A stretch of 64,000 nucleotides of DNA from Vibrio chagasii (GCF_024347355.1 NZ_AP025466.1:310001-374000), one strand, 5' to 3'. Shown: positions 47,925 through 58,221, numbered from the stretch's first letter. Notes: generated by a model from the sequence alone, not told the origin. Numbers and translations: made by a program.

Positions 47925-48473
47925 TTAGAAGAACTCAATCGAATTACGGCCGCTTTTGTCGTCACGTGTTGGCTTTGGCGTGTCCGCTTTCTTTTTCGGC
48001 TTGTTTTCTTTCTTCTTCTCTTTTTTCTGTTTCTTAGGTTCAGCTTTAGCGCTTAGCATATCTGCAGTGCTGCGCTGTGATTCTTTCTTGCTTGAACCCT
48101 TTTTAGACTGGCCTTTTTTCGACTTGTTATCTTTCTTAGCCGCTTCTTTTTTCTTTGGTTTATCTTCTACTTCTTGTACTGGCTGGTCACAGCACACTAC
48201 ATAGTATTCTTGGTTAAACTCAAAGAAGTCACCATCGTACATTTTACGGCGCTTACGTGTTTCCAGCTCACCGTTTACCGCAACGTAACCTTCAGAGATG
48301 ACGTGCTTAGCTTCGCCACCGCCACTCACTAGGTTCGCGATCTTGAACACTTTGTAGAGCTCAATTGGCTGAGATGACACATCGACACCAATCGCCTCGA
48401 TTTCAATCTCTTCGCCTTCTTCGCCGTGCTCGTAACCTTCGTAGTCAGCGTCTTCGTAATGTTCTTGGTCCAT
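47925..48473 (-). CDS. S4-domain RNA-binding protein with lysine-rich tail
   Basis: 182 residues in three parts: an acidic N-terminus (EDADYEGYEHGEEGEEIEIEA), an S4 domain (about 30-95: YKVFKIANLVSGGGEAKHVISEGYVAVNGELETRKRRKM) and a low-complexity Lys/Ser-rich tail ending RNSIEFF. The S4 part is like YbcJ, a small RNA-binding protein of about 70 residues, but this protein has a long basic extension. RNA binding is likely; the target is unknown. Single gene. Confidence 0.8.
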   Translation of the reverse strand: MDQEHYEDADYEGYEHGEEGEEIEIEAIGVDVSSQPIELYKVFKIANLVSGGGEAKHVISEGYVAVNGELETRKRRKMYDGDFFEFNQEYYVVCCDQPVQEVEDKPKKKEAAKKDNKSKKGQSKKGSSKKESQRSTADMLSAKAEPKKQKKEKKKENKPKKKADTPKPTRDDKSGRNSIEFF

Positions 48474-48599
48474 GGTGACCTCTACCTAAATATGTACTTC
48501 TGAAATATTGGGCGCAGTGTAATCGTAAAACCATTAAATGACCATGTTGAATTCAACATGATCGCCCTTGTTATAAAGAATAGTGCCTCTATTGGCGAC

Positions 48600-50219
48600 T
48601 TACACGCCACCCACGTTCGAGAGGCTCACCAACTGCTTGGTGTATTCGTGTTGAGGAGCGCTAAACAGCGTCTCGGTCTCGCCCTTCTCTATCACCTCAC
48701 CCGCTTTCATCACGATAGTATAATGACATAGAGATTTGACGACGTTGAGATCGTGGCTAATGAACAGGTAAGTCAGATCGTACTTTTCTTGCAGTGACTT
48801 GAGTAAGTCTAATACCTGAGCTTGTACCGTTCTGTCTAATGAAGAGGTTGGCTCATCGAGTAGGATAAACTCTGGCTTCAGAATCAGTGCTCGCGCAATC
48901 GCAATGCGCTGCCTTTGACCACCCGAAAATTCATTTGGGTAACGGTGACGCGTTTTAGGGTCAAGATCGACCTCTTTCATCACATCGCAAATACGCTGGT
49001 CCAGTTCGCTCTCATCAAGCTGCTGATGAACACGTAAGCCTTCACCAATCACTTGTGCCACCGACATTCTTGGGTTCAACGCTGAGAATGGGTCTTGAAA
49101 GACAACTTGCATACGGCTTCGAAATGGCAGCATTTGCTGACGGTTTAGCCCTTGAAGCTGCTCGCTTTCATAAGTGATCGAACCTTCACTCTCCACCAGC
49201 TTTAATATCGCCATACCTGTGGTCGACTTACCAGAGCCACTCTCACCCACTAAGCCAATTGAGTGCCCTTTCTTAAGGGTGAACTCCATATCAGTAACGG
49301 CTTTTACATGCGAAATCGTGCGCTTAAATAAGCCGCCCGTAATTGGGAACCACACACGGAGTTGATTTACGTCGAGTAGCGGTTGGCTGTCGGGTGACAC
49401 AGGGACAGGCAAACCTTTAGGGTCAGAATTGATGAGCTTTTGCGTGTAAGGGTGAGCTGGCGCACTAAACAATGTCTGGCAGTCGTTGCTTTCCACAAGG
49501 CGACCATCTTTCATCACCGCCACTCGATCGGCAATTTTACGAACGATACTCAAGTCATGAGTGATAAACAGCATCGCCATGCCAAGCTCTTGTTGCAGAT
49601 CTTTCAACAAATCGAGTATCTGGGCTTGTACCGACACATCCAATGCGGTCGTTGGCTCGTCAGCAATAAGCAGCTCTGGCTCATTAATCAGTGCCATCGC
49701 GATCATCACACGCTGACGCTCACCTCCAGATAACTCATGCGGATAGGCTAATATTTTTTGCTCTGGATGACGGATGCCTACTTTAGATAACCACTCTATC
49801 GCCAAGGCTTGTGCTTTGTTGGTACGCATACCGCGGTGAATGGCGAGGGTTTCAACCAACTGCTTGCCGATTCGATGCAGCGGATTCAATGACACCATCG
49901 GCTCTTGGAAAATCATCCCGATGCGACCACCACGAATACCGCGCAGTTGCCTCTCAGAACAACTCAAGATATCACTACCAGAAAAGTTAATCGTCCCGTT
50001 CAAATAATGTGATGAGCCTTTGGGCAGTAGCTTTAAAATGGAGTTCGCCGTCACCGATTTACCCGAGCCACTCTCTCCCACCAGCGCCAGTGTTTCCCCT
50101 TTGTATATTTCGAGCGAAACATCGTGAGTTACCTGCTCTATCGCCTTCTTTCTTCCAAAACCGACAGACAGTTTTTCTATGGTTAGCACTGGAGAAGCAG
50201 GAGCTGTATTTGAAGTCAT
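48600..50219 (-). CDS. yejF: Peptide ABC transporter, fused two-domain ATPase
   Basis: 539 residues with two ATPase domains: Walker A GESGSGKSV and GESGSGKST, signatures LSGGERQRV and FSGGQRQRI, Walker B LLIADEPTTALD and FILLDEPTSSLD. Last gene of yejABEF, nine bases after yejE. It energises import of oligopeptides and, in E. coli, of microcin C. Confidence 0.92.
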   Translation of the reverse strand: MTSNTAPASPVLTIEKLSVGFGRKKAIEQVTHDVSLEIYKGETLALVGESGSGKSVTANSILKLLPKGSSHYLNGTINFSGSDILSCSERQLRGIRGGRIGMIFQEPMVSLNPLHRIGKQLVETLAIHRGMRTNKAQALAIEWLSKVGIRHPEQKILAYPHELSGGERQRVMIAMALINEPELLIADEPTTALDVSVQAQILDLLKDLQQELGMAMLFITHDLSIVRKIADRVAVMKDGRLVESNDCQTLFSAPAHPYTQKLINSDPKGLPVPVSPDSQPLLDVNQLRVWFPITGGLFKRTISHVKAVTDMEFTLKKGHSIGLVGESGSGKSTTGMAILKLVESEGSITYESEQLQGLNRQQMLPFRSRMQVVFQDPFSALNPRMSVAQVIGEGLRVHQQLDESELDQRICDVMKEVDLDPKTRHRYPNEFSGGQRQRIAIARALILKPEFILLDEPTSSLDRTVQAQVLDLLKSLQEKYDLTYLFISHDLNVVKSLCHYTIVMKAGEVIEKGETETLFSAPQHEYTKQLVSLSNVGGV

Positions 50220-50228
50220 AACCTATCC

Positions 50229-51251
50229 TTACTTCTGTTGGTGTGGATCGAAGGCATCACGTACCGCTTCACCGACGAAGACAAGTAACGTAAGCATCAA
50301 AGAAAGTACAACGAATGCAGAAATGCCAAGCCAAGGCGCTTGTAAGTTCGCTTTACCTTGCGCCAGAAGCTCACCTAATGAAGGCGAGCCCGCAGGCAGA
50401 CCAAAGCCTAAGAAATCTAACGACGTCAGTGTGGTGACAGAACCAGACAAGATAAACGGCATCATGGTTAGCGACGCAACCATAGCGTTTGGTAACATGT
50501 GACGAAGCATAATGCGCTTATCATCCACGCCCATCGCTTGTGCCGCACGTACATAGTCGAAGTTACGACAGCGTAAGAACTCGGCGCGAACGATACCCAC
50601 CAAACTCATCCAACTGAACAGCACCATAATCCCCAGCAACCACCAGAAATTCGGCTCAATGAAACTCGACAAGATAATAAGTAAGAACAAGGTCGGCATT
50701 CCAGACCACACCTCGATGAAACGTTGTCCAAATAGGTCAACCCAGCCGCCGTAGTAACCTTGCGTAGCACCAACGACCACGCCAATGACACTCGAGACGA
50801 TTGTCAGAACAAAACCAAAGAGTACCGAGATACGAAAGCCGTAAATAATTCTAGCCAACACATCCCGCCCTTTGTCATCTGTACCTAACCAGTTCACCGA
50901 GTCAGGCTCCGATGGCACCGCGCCTGCGATGTCAAAGTTAATAGTGTCGTAGCTGAAAGGAATGATAGGCCAAACGATATAGCCATTCTCTTCGATGAGG
51001 TCGATTACATACGGGTCTTTATAGTCGGCTTCGGTTTCAAACTCCCCACCGAACTCTGTCTCTGCGTATTCATTAATGACAGGCACAAACCATTGATTGT
51101 CATAAGAAACCAATAATGGCTTATCGTTCGCGATGATCTCAGCGAACAGACTCAAGCCAAACAAGATGGTAAATATCCAAAGGGAGATAAAACCACGCTT
51201 ATTTGCTTTAAAACGTAACCAACGAGCTTCAGCTAAAGGGTTGTTAAACAT
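50229..51251 (-). CDS. yejE: Peptide ABC transporter permease YejE
   Basis: 340 residues, OppC-type permease. The EAA-like loop (VRAAQAMGVDDKRIMLRHMLPNA) contacts the ATPase, and WLGTDDKGRDVLARIIYG is the usual OppC sequence before the transmembrane core. A long periplasmic segment (about 35-110) follows the first helix, as in YejE. Confidence 0.9.
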   Translation of the reverse strand: MFNNPLAEARWLRFKANKRGFISLWIFTILFGLSLFAEIIANDKPLLVSYDNQWFVPVINEYAETEFGGEFETEADYKDPYVIDLIEENGYIVWPIIPFSYDTINFDIAGAVPSEPDSVNWLGTDDKGRDVLARIIYGFRISVLFGFVLTIVSSVIGVVVGATQGYYGGWVDLFGQRFIEVWSGMPTLFLLIILSSFIEPNFWWLLGIMVLFSWMSLVGIVRAEFLRCRNFDYVRAAQAMGVDDKRIMLRHMLPNAMVASLTMMPFILSGSVTTLTSLDFLGFGLPAGSPSLGELLAQGKANLQAPWLGISAFVVLSLMLTLLVFVGEAVRDAFDPHQQK

Positions 51252-51282
51252 TTATTATCAATACCTTGTTATTCGTTCGCCA

Positions 51283-52371
51283 TTAACGCGCTTCAAAATC
51301 AATTCGAGGATCAACCCAGGTATAAGTCAGGTCGGAGATAATGCTCAGAACCAAGCCTAATAAGGTCATGATATAGAGAGAACTGAACACCACGGGATAG
51401 TCACGTTGAATGGTCGACTCAAAGCCAAGTAAACCTATGCCTTCAAGTGAAAACATCACTTCAATCAACATAGAACCCGTGAAGAAAATACTAATAAATG
51501 CGCTTGGGAAACCGGCAATAATGATCAACATTGCGTTACGGAAAACGTGCTTGTAGAGAATACTGTTCTCGTCTAAACCCTTCGCTCGTGCCGTTACTAC
51601 ATATTGCTTGTTGATTTCATCAAGGAAGGAGTTTTTGGTCAGCATGCTGAGCGTGGCAAAACCACCGATCACCATGGCGAAAATAGGCAAAGCTAAATGC
51701 CAGAAGTAATCACCAATTTGCTGATACCAATTGAGTTGATCGAAGTTACTCGATACTAACCCTCGCAAAGGGAACCAACTGAAGTAGTTACCGCTGGCAA
51801 ATAAAATAATCAGAATGATAGCAAACAAGAAGCCAGGGACCGCATAACCGACAATCACCACCGCGCTCGACCAAATATCAAAACGAGAGCCGTGGTGTAT
51901 CGCCTTCATAATGCCCAGAGGTATCGAAATCACGTAAATGATTAACGTACTCCAAAGCCCCAAAGAAATAGATACAGGCAAGCGCTCGATGATTAAATCG
52001 ATAACATTACCGCCCTTAAACAGGCTTTCACCAAAGTTAAAGGTCGCGTAATTTTTCAACATCTCAAAGTAGCGAACGTGAATTGGCTTATCAAAACCAA
52101 ACTGCTTTTTGATCTCTTCAACCACTTCAGGGTCCAGCCCGCGTGAGCCTTTATAGCCACTGGCAGACGCTTGATCACTCTCGCTTAAATCAACCTCTTG
52201 TCCACCACCAGAAAAGCGCTCCATAATACCGGAGTTGTGCCCTTCTAACTGCGCCACAGCCTGTTCTACTGGTCCCCCCGGCGCAATCTGAATGATGAAA
52301 AAGTTAATCGTGATGATCGCCCACAGCGTGGGGATCACCAACAACAAACGTCGAAATATATACGCAGCCAT
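51283..52371 (-). CDS. yejB: Peptide ABC transporter permease YejB
   Basis: 362 residues, OppB-type permease: opening [34 protein letters not shown], and the EAA-like [22 protein letters not shown]. Spacing to yejE is 31 bases and to yejA 12 bases, consistent with one operon. Confidence 0.9.
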   Translation of the reverse strand: MAAYIFRRLLLVIPTLWAIITINFFIIQIAPGGPVEQAVAQLEGHNSGIMERFSGGGQEVDLSESDQASASGYKGSRGLDPEVVEEIKKQFGFDKPIHVRYFEMLKNYATFNFGESLFKGGNVIDLIIERLPVSISLGLWSTLIIYVISIPLGIMKAIHHGSRFDIWSSAVVIVGYAVPGFLFAIILIILFASGNYFSWFPLRGLVSSNFDQLNWYQQIGDYFWHLALPIFAMVIGGFATLSMLTKNSFLDEINKQYVVTARAKGLDENSILYKHVFRNAMLIIIAGFPSAFISIFFTGSMLIEVMFSLEGIGLLGFESTIQRDYPVVFSSLYIMTLLGLVLSIISDLTYTWVDPRIDFEAR

Positions 52372-52383
52372 GCTAACTAACTC

Positions 52384-54279
52384 CTAGCGACGTTTCTCAG
52401 GAAGCAATGCCGCCTTTTCTTCTGAAATCCACCATGTATCGATACCTAAATCGTATTTAGGCAGCACATCCGGACGCTCAAACTTGTCCCACATTGCCAC
52501 TCGGTATTCACCCACGTGCCATTGAGGAATGTTGTAGAAGTTCCACTGCAACACACGGTCGAGAGAGCGACCTAGCGTAAGGAGCTTTTCTGGGTTCTGT
52601 TGGTTACGTGCGATTTCTTCAGTTAACGCATCCACCACAGGGTCCATCACACCCGCTGTATTGTAAGTAGAATCAATGTAGTTAGAGTTCCAAACAATCA
52701 TTAAGTTCGGACTTGGATAAGGGTTTGGCGAAAACGATGAAGAAACCATATCGAAATCTCGGTCACGAAGACGCTTGATATATTGCGTGGTATCAACCGT
52801 GCGGATCTTCATCTCGATACCCATTCGCTTAAGGTTCTTTTGAACAGGTGTAGCGATACGTTCCGTCGTTGGGCTGTAAATCAACAACTCAAACGACATT
52901 GGCTTACCAGTCTTTTCGTTAGTCATTACTTTGTCTTTTAGTACCCAACCCGCTTCCTTCAGCAGTTTAAATGCCGTGCGCATTTGACTACGAATACGAC
53001 CACTGCCATCGGTGACTGGTGGTTGGTATTCTTCCGTAAACACTCGCGGTGGGATCTGGTCTTTGTACTGAGACAGAAACGCCACTTCGTCTTCACTTGG
53101 TAAGCCTTTCGCTTCATAGTCAGTGTTTTGGAAGTAACTACGAGTACGCTTGTACTGACCGTAGAACATGTTCTTATTCATCCACTCAAAGTCCATCGCA
53201 TAAGTTAACGCTTCACGAACTTTAGGATCTGAGAACACTGGAGATTGAATATTGTAGACAAAGCCTTGGGTCGACTCTGGTTTCTCGTGGTTGATCTCTT
53301 CTTTGACGATATAGCCTTTGTCGAAGTTTGCGCCTGTATAAGAGTTGGCCCAGAACTTAGCTGAGTTTTCAGTACGAAGGTCAAACTCCCCTGCTTTAAA
53401 GGCTTCTAACATCACGGTGTCATCACGATAGTAATCGTACTGCACTTCCTTAAAGTTATTGCGACCCACGTTAACGGGCAAATCTGCAGCCCAATAGTTT
53501 TCATCAAGGCCGTAGGTAACACTTTGACCCGACTTATAACTGATGATCTTATAAGGACCACTGCCTACTGGCGGTTCACTTAGCGGCTCAGAGAGTTTTC
53601 TGTCTTTCCAAAAGTGCTTTGGTAACACGCGAGTGCTTTGAGCAAAGCTAAACAACTTCTCACGGTTAGGATTATTCATCTCGATACGAACAACCAAGTC
53701 AGAAACCGCGGTAACGGATTCGATGTCTTTGTAGTACACACGATATTGAGGCACACCTTCTGTCGAAAATTTCATGAAGGTAAACGCCACATCATGGGCC
53801 GTGATAGGTTGCCCATCATGGAATTTAGCATTCGGGTTGATATCGATTTCCATCCAAGAGAAATCACTCGCATAACGAACTTTGGAAGCAATCAATGGAT
53901 AGTAGGCATCAATTTCATCACTCGGTGAAAACATCAAAGTATCGTAAATTTCACCTGAATAACTGGCGGCAACGCCGCGGGAACCGAATCGATTAAAGCT
54001 ATCGTAGGTACCAATGCTACCGTAAGTCACTTTGCCGAATTTAGGGGCATTAGGGTTAACGTAATCGAAGTGGGTAAAATCGGCTAGGTATTTTGCTTCA
54101 CCAAAACCAACCAGTTGTGTGGTTTCAATAACGGTGACAGCGGGAGTAGATGCGGTATCGGATGCGTAAGTAACGGAGGGTTGTAGAGCAATAAGCGGCA
54201 GCATGACTGCACATGAGGCTAAATTAAACCTGAAAAACTGAGTGCGCTGCGAGGCTTTGCGTCGAAGATCTGTTCCCAT
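52384..54279 (-). CDS. yejA: Periplasmic peptide-binding protein YejA
   Basis: 631 residues, SBP_bac_5 type binding protein with signal peptide (cleavage near TYA-SDT). YejA-like features: YVNPNAPKFGKVTYG, FNRFGSRGVAASY and AKFHDGQPITAHDVAFTF. It is the first gene of yejABEF and has a 245-base upstream spacer. Confidence 0.9.
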   Translation of the reverse strand: MGTDLRRKASQRTQFFRFNLASCAVMLPLIALQPSVTYASDTASTPAVTVIETTQLVGFGEAKYLADFTHFDYVNPNAPKFGKVTYGSIGTYDSFNRFGSRGVAASYSGEIYDTLMFSPSDEIDAYYPLIASKVRYASDFSWMEIDINPNAKFHDGQPITAHDVAFTFMKFSTEGVPQYRVYYKDIESVTAVSDLVVRIEMNNPNREKLFSFAQSTRVLPKHFWKDRKLSEPLSEPPVGSGPYKIISYKSGQSVTYGLDENYWAADLPVNVGRNNFKEVQYDYYRDDTVMLEAFKAGEFDLRTENSAKFWANSYTGANFDKGYIVKEEINHEKPESTQGFVYNIQSPVFSDPKVREALTYAMDFEWMNKNMFYGQYKRTRSYFQNTDYEAKGLPSEDEVAFLSQYKDQIPPRVFTEEYQPPVTDGSGRIRSQMRTAFKLLKEAGWVLKDKVMTNEKTGKPMSFELLIYSPTTERIATPVQKNLKRMGIEMKIRTVDTTQYIKRLRDRDFDMVSSSFSPNPYPSPNLMIVWNSNYIDSTYNTAGVMDPVVDALTEEIARNQQNPEKLLTLGRSLDRVLQWNFYNIPQWHVGEYRVAMWDKFERPDVLPKYDLGIDTWWISEEKAALLPEKRR

Positions 54280-54525
54280 TTGACTCTCCCTTCAAATGTC
54301 ATGAATTCAATATTCAGCTTGATTTGTCGGCTTTGAATGCATGCCGTTAAAACAAGTATAGAATCAAATCTAACATCATGTAATAACTAATAAAACCATC
54401 AACACTCTATCTCTTGCGGTTTATTTACAAATTACTCGGGACTGTTCTAAAGAAATGTCACGCGCTAACGCCATAACTGAACCTGTGGCTAGCGCGTGAT
54501 TGTGTCGGATTAACTGTGCTATTAG

Positions 54526-55389
54526 CTACTTCACCAGATACGTGTCAAAGATAAGTTGACCTACTTCGTTGATCACCTTGTCACGCTCTTGAAGAGTGAA
54601 TTCAGTTTCTGTAAGAGCGACGCTGATGATCAATGGGTCTCGATGTTCACTCCACACGATAGCCGTAATTGCGCGAGAACCATAAGCGCCCGCCCCTGAT
54701 CTATCCGCAATATTCCAACCACTAGGCAAGATAGAACGAAACATTCCGTCAGACACTTTATTGCCCATCATCCAGCCTTTTAACGTCGATTTGGACGCTT
54801 GTGACAACGTATCGCCATACATCAACTCATTCAACGTCATCACAATGCTTTTTGGTGTTGTGGTATCGCGCGCATCATCTGGTCGAGCATGATTCAATTC
54901 TGGCTCTAAATGCTCAAGACGAGTATTGCTGTCTCCAATAGAACGCAGGAACTCAGTTAAGCCATTGGGCCCATCTATTCCACCTAACACAATATTTGCC
55001 GCGGTATTGTCACTCATCGTCATGGTTGCGCTACACGCATCTCTAAGTGAAATACCTTTATCGACTAGCTCTTTAGTCACCGGAGACCAAACAATGAGGT
55101 CCTCAGACTTAATGCTGACCTTTGAATCCAAATCCAGCCCTTTGTTTTCAGCGTCATAAAGAAGGTTCGCACAAGCCAGAGTTTTAAAGGTGCTCATCAT
55201 CGGAAATCGCTCATCCCCCTTGTAGCTCCATGTCTGCTTGGTCGCAGAATCATAGACCGCCACACCAATACGTGCCGAAACACGAGATTCAATTTGCTCA
55301 ATCGATTCAGGCGTAAGGGATTGACTCAATGACGATGTAGAGAAAAAGGTGCTCAACAATACAAGAGCGAGAGAGGTATATTTTTTCAT
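54526..55389 (-). CDS. Class A beta-lactamase, CARB/PSE-like
   Basis: 287 residues, signal peptide (cleavage near SLS-QSL). Active-site elements: STFK (66-69), SDN (126-128), EPELN (162-166, general base Glu) and RSG (230-232) in place of the usual KTG. The Arg at that position marks the carbenicillin-hydrolysing (CARB/PSE) group. It hydrolyses penicillins in the periplasm. No integron or transposon sequence is adjacent, so it looks chromosomal and intrinsic. Confidence 0.9.
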   Translation of the reverse strand: MKKYTSLALVLLSTFFSTSSLSQSLTPESIEQIESRVSARIGVAVYDSATKQTWSYKGDERFPMMSTFKTLACANLLYDAENKGLDLDSKVSIKSEDLIVWSPVTKELVDKGISLRDACSATMTMSDNTAANIVLGGIDGPNGLTEFLRSIGDSNTRLEHLEPELNHARPDDARDTTTPKSIVMTLNELMYGDTLSQASKSTLKGWMMGNKVSDGMFRSILPSGWNIADRSGAGAYGSRAITAIVWSEHRDPLIISVALTETEFTLQERDKVINEVGQLIFDTYLVK

Positions 55390-55581
55390 AGTGAAACCAT
55401 AAGAAAACGACCGACTGATCGTAGAGAAAATTAAACTCGATACCTTAACCGCGTCGAATGGAGAGAATTTAAGCAGAAAGCGACGACCTTCGCTAGATCA
55501 AATGAAAATAACTGACTAAATCCGAACAATATCTCCATATTTTAGATATCCTTAAAAGAGTGATTTCAATAGGATTCAACC

Positions 55582-56625
55582 TTGAACAAACCAAACCAAG
55601 TAACATTCTCAACGTTCAACCTTTTGAACTACCTTGAGCCGCCGAATGCTTATTATGATTTTGAGAACATCTACAGCCTCGATGAATGGCAAAAGAAACA
55701 ACATTGGATTGCTGAGGCGATTCGCTCAACAGATAGCGATGTGATTGGCTTTCAAGAGATCTTCAGCCCAGAATCTTTACAGCAGCTAATGAATGAGCTC
55801 GGTTACCCCTACTTTGCCGTGGTCGATAGTGCACACGTTGAAGATGATTACCTATACACCTCCCCTGTAGTGGGTATTGCTTCCCGTTACCCGATTGAAA
55901 ATGTTCAGCCTGTCACACCGGATTCGAGCCTACTTGCCGCCTTTAACCTTAGCGACAATTTTTCATTCAACCGCACGCCAGTGCACGCCACCATTGAATT
56001 ACCTCACTTAGGCTCAACCGATTGTTATGTCGTACACTTTAAATCACAACGCCCAACTGAGCCAAAAGTTGAGCCAGCAGAACCCAGCGACAGTTCAGCA
56101 GAGCAAAAGCCACAAAGCGATACACTGATTAAACTTCACCAGGAACAACTAGGTTCTTGGCTATCGAGTGTTCAACGCGGTTTAGAAGCTCAACTGCTAC
56201 ACCAATACATTACCAATCAACGCTATCTCACCAACCAGCCCGTTGTATTGATGGGCGACTTTAACAAGCCCCTATTTAACGATGAGTTCAGAGGGCTGTT
56301 GAGCTATTCGTTGAATCGAGATGAAACCAGCCAACATTGGCTTTCACACTTTAGATTGAGAGACAGTTGGGATCTCTACCATCAATTACACGAAGAAGAC
56401 TTGCTCGAACAACGTAATCCAACTCACTATTACGGCGCATCAGGCTCAGTCTTGGACTACATATTGATGTCGAACGAATTTGACTGCCAGAACTCCTCAA
56501 GTTTGATGGAAATATCACACTACACCGTGCTCGATCATCACCTGATTAACCCAAGCTTCGAACACGACCAATTCAGTACCGATCACGCTGTCGTTTCCGT
56601 CACCGCTCATATCCGCGAGGCCTAG
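55582..56625 (+). CDS. Endonuclease/exonuclease/phosphatase family protein
   Basis: 347 residues, start TTG with AGGA eight bases upstream. Family motifs in order: FNLLNY, IGFQEIF (Glu metal ligand), VVLMGDFNKP (Asp-Asn), LDYILMSNEF and STDHAVV (catalytic Asp-His). A Pro/Glu-rich insert (about 163-185, RPTEPKVEPAEPSDSSAEQKP) precedes the C-terminal half. No signal peptide. A DNase-like or lipid/nucleotide phosphatase activity cannot be told apart. Confidence 0.82.
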   Translation: MNKPNQVTFSTFNLLNYLEPPNAYYDFENIYSLDEWQKKQHWIAEAIRSTDSDVIGFQEIFSPESLQQLMNELGYPYFAVVDSAHVEDDYLYTSPVVGIASRYPIENVQPVTPDSSLLAAFNLSDNFSFNRTPVHATIELPHLGSTDCYVVHFKSQRPTEPKVEPAEPSDSSAEQKPQSDTLIKLHQEQLGSWLSSVQRGLEAQLLHQYITNQRYLTNQPVVLMGDFNKPLFNDEFRGLLSYSLNRDETSQHWLSHFRLRDSWDLYHQLHEEDLLEQRNPTHYYGASGSVLDYILMSNEFDCQNSSSLMEISHYTVLDHHLINPSFEHDQFSTDHAVVSVTAHIREA

Positions 56626-56641
56626 AGTTAGACATAAAAAA

Positions 56642-56667
56642 GCCGCAGTCAAACACTGCGGCCTTTC
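56642..56667 (+). terminator. Terminator after the endonuclease-family gene
   Basis: GCCGCAGT and ACTGCGGC arms around CAAAC, with flanking A-run and CTTTCC. Confidence 0.75.
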
Positions 56668-56741
56668 CACTTCAGACAAACGGGTTGAGCCAACCGACGC
56701 CCCATTTAGAAATCGATTTACCGTTTAACAAAGTTTGAAAC

Positions 56742-57338
56742 TTAAAAGTTGTATGTTGCGCCTAGGTAAAATGAATCAATCACGAGATCTTTATCATTTT
56801 CAAAACCTGAATCGCTCTCAATCGCAAATGCATCCGCTTCATAACCTAATCTAAAGCTAAAGTTTTCAGCCTGTTTGGGTGTGTACTCAACTCCGAAACC
56901 ATAGCGAATAGCGTCACCACGATCGTCATCAAGTAACGGAAGCGACTGGTCTAAATCAATCGTCGACAAACCTACGATGCCAAAGGGGCGAATTCCATTG
57001 TCAAACGTGTAACCTAGATTAGCAACGATCGAAAATGCAGTTGGAGACCAAGTGTAAGAATCTTTGGTTAATGCATTTTTTGCAACAACGTCGCCATAAT
57101 TCGTATATTGCGCCTCTAGTGCAACGATACGATTAAATTGGTATCCAGCAATTATCTTGTAAGTACGATCTTCTGCATCAACAGTAATGGGATTTGAAGA
57201 GCCCTCATAAAGCCCACCATCATCAATACCAGTTGTACCAATTGCACCACCTAAGTAGAAACCATTGTCCTCTGCCATTACACTATTTGCCACAAGTGCA
57301 GACATCATCGCGATGCTTAAAATATATTTGTTGTTCAT
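56742..57338 (-). CDS. Small outer-membrane beta-barrel protein
   Basis: 198 residues with signal peptide (MNNKYILSIAMMSALVANSVMA), then GFYLGGAIGTTGI, KIIAGYQFNRIVALEAQYTNYGDV, and C-terminal SFYLGATYNF ending in Phe. The layout is that of the OmpW/OmpX-type eight-stranded barrels (porin-family, OMP_b-brl). Function unknown. Divergent from the winged-helix regulator gene across 390 bases that show no other gene. Confidence 0.78.
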   Translation of the reverse strand: MNNKYILSIAMMSALVANSVMAEDNGFYLGGAIGTTGIDDGGLYEGSSNPITVDAEDRTYKIIAGYQFNRIVALEAQYTNYGDVVAKNALTKDSYTWSPTAFSIVANLGYTFDNGIRPFGIVGLSTIDLDQSLPLLDDDRGDAIRYGFGVEYTPKQAENFSFRLGYEADAFAIESDSGFENDKDLVIDSFYLGATYNF

Positions 57339-57728
57339 TACTGCTTGACCTTACTTATTTCAAATCAAGATTGCTACGTCTTCCCCTGCTACACAATCTT
57401 GTCAGAGTTATCCGACACCCCGTCGAATTGGCAATCAGATTACGCTCACAGAAAACGAAAAAATAAATAAAAATATAATCACTTAGTAACTTCGAACAAC
57501 AAAATCAGTAAAAACAAATAACCAACTGAATAACAAAGAAATAAAACATCTTCACTTTTCGCGAAAAATCCCACATCCATTTTCAAACCAACGGTTTTTT
57601 ATATTTTTTCTCGCGTGGCTTACGTGCGCTTACTTTCAAGAGAGGTTTGATTTTGCATAATCCGCGCGCTTTAATTGCTCACTTTCGATGCACAACAAGT
57701 CATAAACCAATCTTTTCTATTCGAACAA
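57339..57728. promoter_or_regulatory. Divergent spacer between the barrel and regulator genes
   Basis: 390 AT-rich bases without a gene, containing the promoters of both. No clear operator found. Confidence 0.35.
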
Positions 57729-58067
57729 ATGAACATAAATACGATGAACCACACCATAGACTTCAGCGGCCTACTCATTGATACCAACTCTCGAACGATT
57801 ACCAACCAGCAAGGTAACCGTATTGCATTACGCCCTCAGTTATTGGCTGTGCTCTGTCTACTAGTAGAGAACGTAGGAAAGCCAATCACTAAAGAACATA
57901 TTATTGATGAGTGTTGGGAGGGAGAGCTCTCATCACCTCACGCCCTAGCTAACGTTATTTATAACCTGCGTAACGTATTCGCTCGCTTAAGAACGCCTCA
58001 TATCCAAATTCTCACAGTCACCAAGTTTGGTTACGCTCTATCAATAAAAGAAGGTAAACTCGTTTAG
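57729..58067 (+). CDS. Soluble ToxR/OmpR-type winged-helix regulator
   Basis: 112 residues from the ATG at 57729 (an ATG at 57744 is also possible). It is a single Trans_reg_C winged helix: ALRPQLLAVLCLLVENVGKPITKEHIIDECWEGE, then HALANVIYNLRNVFARL, ending ILTVTKFGYALSIKE. There is no transmembrane helix and no sensor or receiver domain, unlike ToxR or CadC. It is divergent from the outer-membrane barrel gene and might control it (inference). Confidence 0.7.
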   Translation: MNINTMNHTIDFSGLLIDTNSRTITNQQGNRIALRPQLLAVLCLLVENVGKPITKEHIIDECWEGELSSPHALANVIYNLRNVFARLRTPHIQILTVTKFGYALSIKEGKLV

Positions 58068-58195
58068 GCTTTGCCCTATTGGAGCCAACGGTAAAGCCAC
58101 ACATCGAGTAAACCTGTTCCTAGCTTTGCCAACGTTCGGGCTCCACAAAAACGAACCAAGCCCCCTACTTCCCGCGAATTTATGCAATCAATCAC

Positions 58196-58211
58196 GGTGA
58201 TTGAGATCACC
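58196..58211 (+). promoter_or_regulatory. CRP-like site before rbsD
   Basis: GGTGA-TTGAGA-TCACC, symmetrical with the 6-base spacing of CRP sites (TGTGA-N6-TCACA). It lies just before the first operator, as expected for catabolite activation of ribose genes. Confidence 0.55.
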
Positions 58212-58221
58212 AAAAAACGCC

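Noticed and set aside
54280..55581. The beta-lactamase being part of a mobile element with yejABEF
   Set aside because: No inverted repeats, integrase or transposase flank it.
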